Assembly (NCBI RefSeq): GCF_937952055.1
Contig: NZ_CALFYO010000011.1
Coordinates: 1 to 64,000 of the forward strand
Length of the DNA: 64,000 nt
Direction: 5' to 3'
Source of the DNA: an uncultured Piscinibacter sp.
Lineage (GTDB): Bacteria; Pseudomonadota; Gammaproteobacteria; Burkholderiales; Burkholderiaceae_C
A program made the position numbers and the translations under genes. Numbering within the stretch: position 1 is the first letter of the stretch; each line of letters starts with the position of its first letter. Positions 60,889 through 64,000 of the stretch are shown here, one piece after another. The notes below the pieces were generated by a model. That model had not been told where the DNA came from, did no database searches, and was given only the letters and a program-made list of their open reading frames with translations.

Positions 60889-62927
60889 GCCTGCCCCGCG
60901 GTCCGGGCTGGCGCCTGCCTCGCTGGCCGGGTTGGTCGTCGCTGCCGCGCGAAGGTCGCGACACGCTGTTCCTGCTCGGCGTGATCGCCTGGACGGTGCT
61001 GCCGCACGTCGCCCACCTGCCGGTCTGGTGCATCGCGCTGACCACCGTGGTGCTGGCGTGGCGCGCCGCACTGGCGATCGGCAACGGCACGCTGCCGAGC
61101 CGCTGGCTGCTCGTCGCCGTGCTGGCAGTGGCCGCCGGGCTGACCTTCTTGAGCTTCCGCACCCTGCTCGGCCGCGAGCCCGGCGTCACCATGGCGGTGG
61201 TGCTGATGGCGCTGAAGACGCTGGAACTGCGCGCCCGGCGCGACGCCTTCGTGGTGTTCTTCCTCGGCTTCTTCCTCGTGCTGACGCATTTCCTCTACTC
61301 GCAGTCGCTGGGCGTCGCCGCCGCGATGCTGGTGTCGGTGTGGGGCCTGCTCACCGCGCTCGTGCTCGCCCACATGCCGGTGGGCCAACCGAGCCTGAAG
61401 CAGGCGGCGCGGCTGGCCGCGCGCACCGCGCTGTTCGGCGCGCCGATCATGCTGCTGCTGTTCCTGCTCTTTCCCCGCATCGGGCCGTTGTGGGGCGTGC
61501 CCAAGGACGGGCTGTCGAGCACCGGCCTGTCGGACCGCATGCGCATGGGAACGGTGGCCGAGCTCGCGCTGGACGATCGCGTGGCGCTGCGCATCCGCTT
61601 CGACGGCACCGCCCCGTCCCCGGAGAGCCTGTACTTCCGCGGGCCGGTGCTGGCGCGCTTCGACGGCACCGAGTGGCGCACTCTGGTGCCCCGCTTCCCG
61701 CCACGGCTGCAGCCGCAGGCGGAGCTGCGCGTGAGCGGAGCGCCGCTGCGCTACGAGATGACGCTTGAGCCGCTGCGCCTGCCGACGCTGCCTCTGCTCG
61801 AGGCCAGTCCGTCGGAGCCGCAGATCGAGGGCTACAGCACGCGCAGCACGGCCGATCTGCAATGGCTGGTGAACCGTCCGCTGATCGAGCGGCTGCGCTT
61901 CCGCGCCGAGGCGCACCTGCGCTTCGAGCATGGCCCGCGCGAGCCGGTGCTCGGGCTGCAGGACTTCCTCGACCTGCCGCCCGGCTTCAACCCGCGCACG
62001 CTGGAATGGGCCGCCGCGCTGCGCCGCGATCCGGCCTACGCGAATGCCGGCGCGCGCGAGCTGGCGCAGCGCGTCATGCGCCACATCCGCGAAGGCGGCT
62101 ACACCTACACGCTGGCGCCGGGAGAGTACGGCGACAACGCGATCGACGAGTTCTGGCTGGACCGCAAGGAGGGTTTCTGCGAGCACTTCGCCGCCGCCTT
62201 CGTGGTGGTGATGCGCGCGCTCGACGTGCCGGCGCGCATCGTCACCGGCTACCAGGGCGCCGACTCGCTGCCCGTGGACGGCTACTACGTGGTGCGGCAG
62301 AGCGCCGCCCACGCCTGGGCCGAGTACTGGCAGGCCGGCAAGGGCTGGGTGCGTGCCGACCCGACCGCCGCGGTGGCCCCCGACCGCATCACGCGCAGCC
62401 TGCGCCTGGCGCCCGCACCCGGCCTCGTCGCCGGCGCGCTGCAGGCGGTCAATCCCGCCCTGTTGCAGCAGCTGCGCGAGGGCTGGGAGGTGCTGAACAA
62501 CCGCTGGAACCAGTGGGTGCTCAATTACTCGCGCGGCCAGCAGTTCGACCTGCTCAAGGACATCGGCTTCGACGCGCCCGACTGGCAGACCCTGGCCAAG
62601 CTGCTCGTCATCGCCCTGAGCACGCTGGCGCTGGGCGCCGCCGCTTGGGCATGGTGGGACCGCCACCGAGTCGATCCCTGGGCGCGCCAGCGCGAGACGC
62701 TGCTGCGCACGTTGCGCAAGCTTGGCGTCGACGCCGCGGCGCAGGACGCGCCCGGCACACTGGCCGGACGCGTGCGCGAACGGCATGGCGCTGCCGGCGA
62801 ACCGCTCGCTGCGCTGCTCGACACGCTGCAGGCGCAGCGCTACGGCCGCGAGGCGCGCCGCCACCCCGACCCTGCCCTGACCCGAACCTTCGTGGCCGCC
62901 GCGCGCGGCCTGCCTTCCGCACGATGA
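60879..62927 (+). CDS. TgpA-type membrane transglutaminase (DUF3488)
   Basis: A 682-residue protein. N-terminal membrane domain with about six helices (residues 25-200), a large periplasmic region with the transglutaminase triad Cys434 (KEGFCEHFAAAF), His478 (AAHAWAEYW) and Asp494 (RADPTAAV), and a C-terminal membrane helix (about 570) with a cytoplasmic tail (DUF4129-like). Related TgpA of Pseudomonas is essential; its substrate is not known. Coupled to the DUF58 gene. Confidence 0.93.
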   Translation: MALSLPRGPGWRLPRWPGWSSLPREGRDTLFLLGVIAWTVLPHVAHLPVWCIALTTVVLAWRAALAIGNGTLPSRWLLVAVLAVAAGLTFLSFRTLLGREPGVTMAVVLMALKTLELRARRDAFVVFFLGFFLVLTHFLYSQSLGVAAAMLVSVWGLLTALVLAHMPVGQPSLKQAARLAARTALFGAPIMLLLFLLFPRIGPLWGVPKDGLSSTGLSDRMRMGTVAELALDDRVALRIRFDGTAPSPESLYFRGPVLARFDGTEWRTLVPRFPPRLQPQAELRVSGAPLRYEMTLEPLRLPTLPLLEASPSEPQIEGYSTRSTADLQWLVNRPLIERLRFRAEAHLRFEHGPREPVLGLQDFLDLPPGFNPRTLEWAAALRRDPAYANAGARELAQRVMRHIREGGYTYTLAPGEYGDNAIDEFWLDRKEGFCEHFAAAFVVVMRALDVPARIVTGYQGADSLPVDGYYVVRQSAAHAWAEYWQAGKGWVRADPTAAVAPDRITRSLRLAPAPGLVAGALQAVNPALLQQLREGWEVLNNRWNQWVLNYSRGQQFDLLKDIGFDAPDWQTLAKLLVIALSTLALGAAAWAWWDRHRVDPWARQRETLLRTLRKLGVDAAAQDAPGTLAGRVRERHGAAGEPLAALLDTLQAQRYGREARRHPDPALTRTFVAAARGLPSAR

Positions 62928-64000
62928 CCGCTCCGTTCCGACCTCCCGCGCGCCGCATCGCCCTGACCGCGCTCGGCGCCTTGACGCTGGCACTGGCCTG
63001 GCCGGCCCGGGCGCTGGCCACCACGGGACCACGAGGCGCCGACGACGAGGCGGCCGAACCGGCGAGCTACGGCCTGCGCGAGGACGTCATGCGCTTTGCC
63101 GACGAAGTGGCGCAGCGCCAGGGCTTCGATGCGGCATGGACGCGCGAGTCGCTGGCGCGCGCGCGCTTCGTGCCGGCCGTGGCACGGCTGATCATGCCGC
63201 CACCCGCCAGCGTGGCGAAGGACTGGGCCGCCTACCGCCGCCGCTTCGTCGAGCCGACGCGCATCCGCGCCGGACTCGAGTTCTGGCGTGACAACGAGCG
63301 CTGGCTGCAGCTTGCGCAAGAGCGCTGGGGTGTGCCGCCCGCCATCGTCGTGGGCATCGTCGGCGTGGAGACCATCTACGGCCGCCGCACCGGCAGCTTC
63401 CGCGTGCTCGACGCATTGGCCACCCTGTCCTTCGACTTCCCCAGCGGCCGCCGCGACCGTACGCCGTTCTTCCGCAGCGAACTGGAGAGCTTCCTGCTGT
63501 ATTGCCGGCAGGAATCGCTCGATCCGACCGAGCCGCTGGGAAGCTACGCCGGCGCGATGGGCCTGCCGCAGTTCATGCCCTCGAGCCTGCTGCGCTACGG
63601 CATCGACTTCGACGAGGACGGCCATGTCGACCTGCACCGCAGTCCGGCCGACGTGGTCGGCAGCGTCGCGCACTATCTCGCGCAATTCGGCTGGGAGCGC
63701 GACGTGCCCACGCATTTCGGCGTCACCGCGCCGGTGGAGTTGCGCGACCGCGCGCCGCTGCTCGTGCCCGACATCGTGCCCACCTTTCATCGCGACGAGT
63801 TCGCGCAGCGCGGCGCGCTGCTCGACGAGGCGGGCCGCCGCTGGGACGGCAAGCTCGCGCTGATCGAGCTGGCCAACGGCGACGCCACGCCCAGCTACGT
63901 GGCCGGCACGCACAACTTCTATGCCATCACGCGCTACAACTGGTCGAGCTATTACGCGATGGCAGTGATCGAGCTCGGCGAGGCGATCCGCCACCAGCGC
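62924..64000 (+). CDS. mltB: Lytic murein transglycosylase B, cut by window end
   Basis: 359 codons are visible and the frame is still open at the edge. A twin-arginine signal (PARRIALTALGALTLALAWP) is followed by the GH103 lysozyme-like domain: catalytic Glu149 in GIVGVETIYGRRTG, TLSFDFPSGRRDRTPFF and GAMGLPQFMPSSLLRYGIDFDEDGHVDL. It cleaves peptidoglycan glycan strands with 1,6-anhydro product formation. It starts in the stop overlap of the transglutaminase gene. No lipobox is seen, so it is the soluble form. Confidence 0.93.
   Translation, partial: MTAPFRPPARRIALTALGALTLALAWPARALATTGPRGADDEAAEPASYGLREDVMRFADEVAQRQGFDAAWTRESLARARFVPAVARLIMPPPASVAKDWAAYRRRFVEPTRIRAGLEFWRDNERWLQLAQERWGVPPAIVVGIVGVETIYGRRTGSFRVLDALATLSFDFPSGRRDRTPFFRSELESFLLYCRQESLDPTEPLGSYAGAMGLPQFMPSSLLRYGIDFDEDGHVDLHRSPADVVGSVAHYLAQFGWERDVPTHFGVTAPVELRDRAPLLVPDIVPTFHRDEFAQRGALLDEAGRRWDGKLALIELANGDATPSYVAGTHNFYAITRYNWSSYYAMAVIELGEAIRHQR

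Noticed and set aside
1..64000. CRISPR arrays, tRNA or rRNA genes
   Set aside because: No regularly spaced repeats and no cloverleaf or rRNA sequence were seen in any gap.
58961..64000. moxR-DUF58-transglutaminase-mltB as a new system
   Set aside because: The first three genes are a widely known cluster in proteobacteria and mltB is an ordinary envelope enzyme.

Overview
The window is a dense, high-GC (visibly about two thirds G+C) chromosomal segment of a betaproteobacterium, most likely Burkholderiales of the Rubrivivax/Leptothrix/Methylibium type. Pointers are the phasin of the PHA granule-associated family, dusB-fis-purH, accB-accC-prmA, dprA-smg, def-fmt-htpX, secDF-yajC, the moxR-DUF58-tgpA-mltB cell-envelope cluster, and a complete thiosulfate-oxidising sox cluster. 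No tRNA, rRNA, CRISPR array, insertion sequence or integrase was seen. No gap between genes exceeds about 265 bases.

Layout. 1-4024: partial two-domain fatty-acyl reductase-like gene (minus), divergent phasin, patatin-like lipase, YqaA-type membrane protein. 4129-14884: a long plus-strand run of housekeeping genes (dusB, fis, purH, acyltransferase, CDP-DAG synthase-like gene, ruvC, RNB ribonuclease, TonB-like protein, aroE, mtgA, an unknown protein, a thioredoxin-fold protein). 15146-19816: accB, accC, prmA, a zinc-ribbon membrane protein, a PfkB-family kinase. 19600-20995 is a block of clearly lower GC. It holds a helical-repeat gene of unknown function and includes the 3' ends of both flanking genes. 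20939-30488 is a minus-strand central-carbon block: purC, fba, ppsA, ilvA, pyk, pgk. A broken ATPase/STAS-like gene sits inside it on the plus strand. 30562-34509: azlDC, a small lipoprotein, htpX, fmt, def (minus). 34747-37577: LysM protein, dprA, smg (plus). 37584-44247: DUF1631 protein, secF, secD, yajC, an SDR dehydrogenase (minus).

44508-57295 is the sulfur-oxidation locus. soxCD, soxYZ, soxAX, soxB, a DsrE-like protein, a YeeE/YedE sulfur transporter and a cytochrome c4 are on plus. A flavocytochrome pair (soxF, soxE-like) is on minus. A SoxH-like metallo-hydrolase, a thioredoxin-like protein, a small cytochrome c and an ArsR-family (SoxR-like) repressor follow on plus. Together they encode periplasmic oxidation of thiosulfate, sulfite and sulfide bound to SoxY, electron transfer to c-type cytochromes, sulfur uptake and local regulation. 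The AT-rich gaps before soxC, before soxB and between soxE and the soxH-like gene share the hexamer ATAAGC and are candidate operators.

57394-64000: two small unknown proteins, a histone-deacetylase-family hydrolase (minus), then moxR, DUF58, tgpA-like transglutaminase and mltB (cut by the window end).

Most genes are ordinary. The parts most worth a second look are the low-GC block at 19.6-21.0 kb, the disrupted signalling gene at 23.3-24.1 kb, and the internal regulation and accessory genes of the sox locus.
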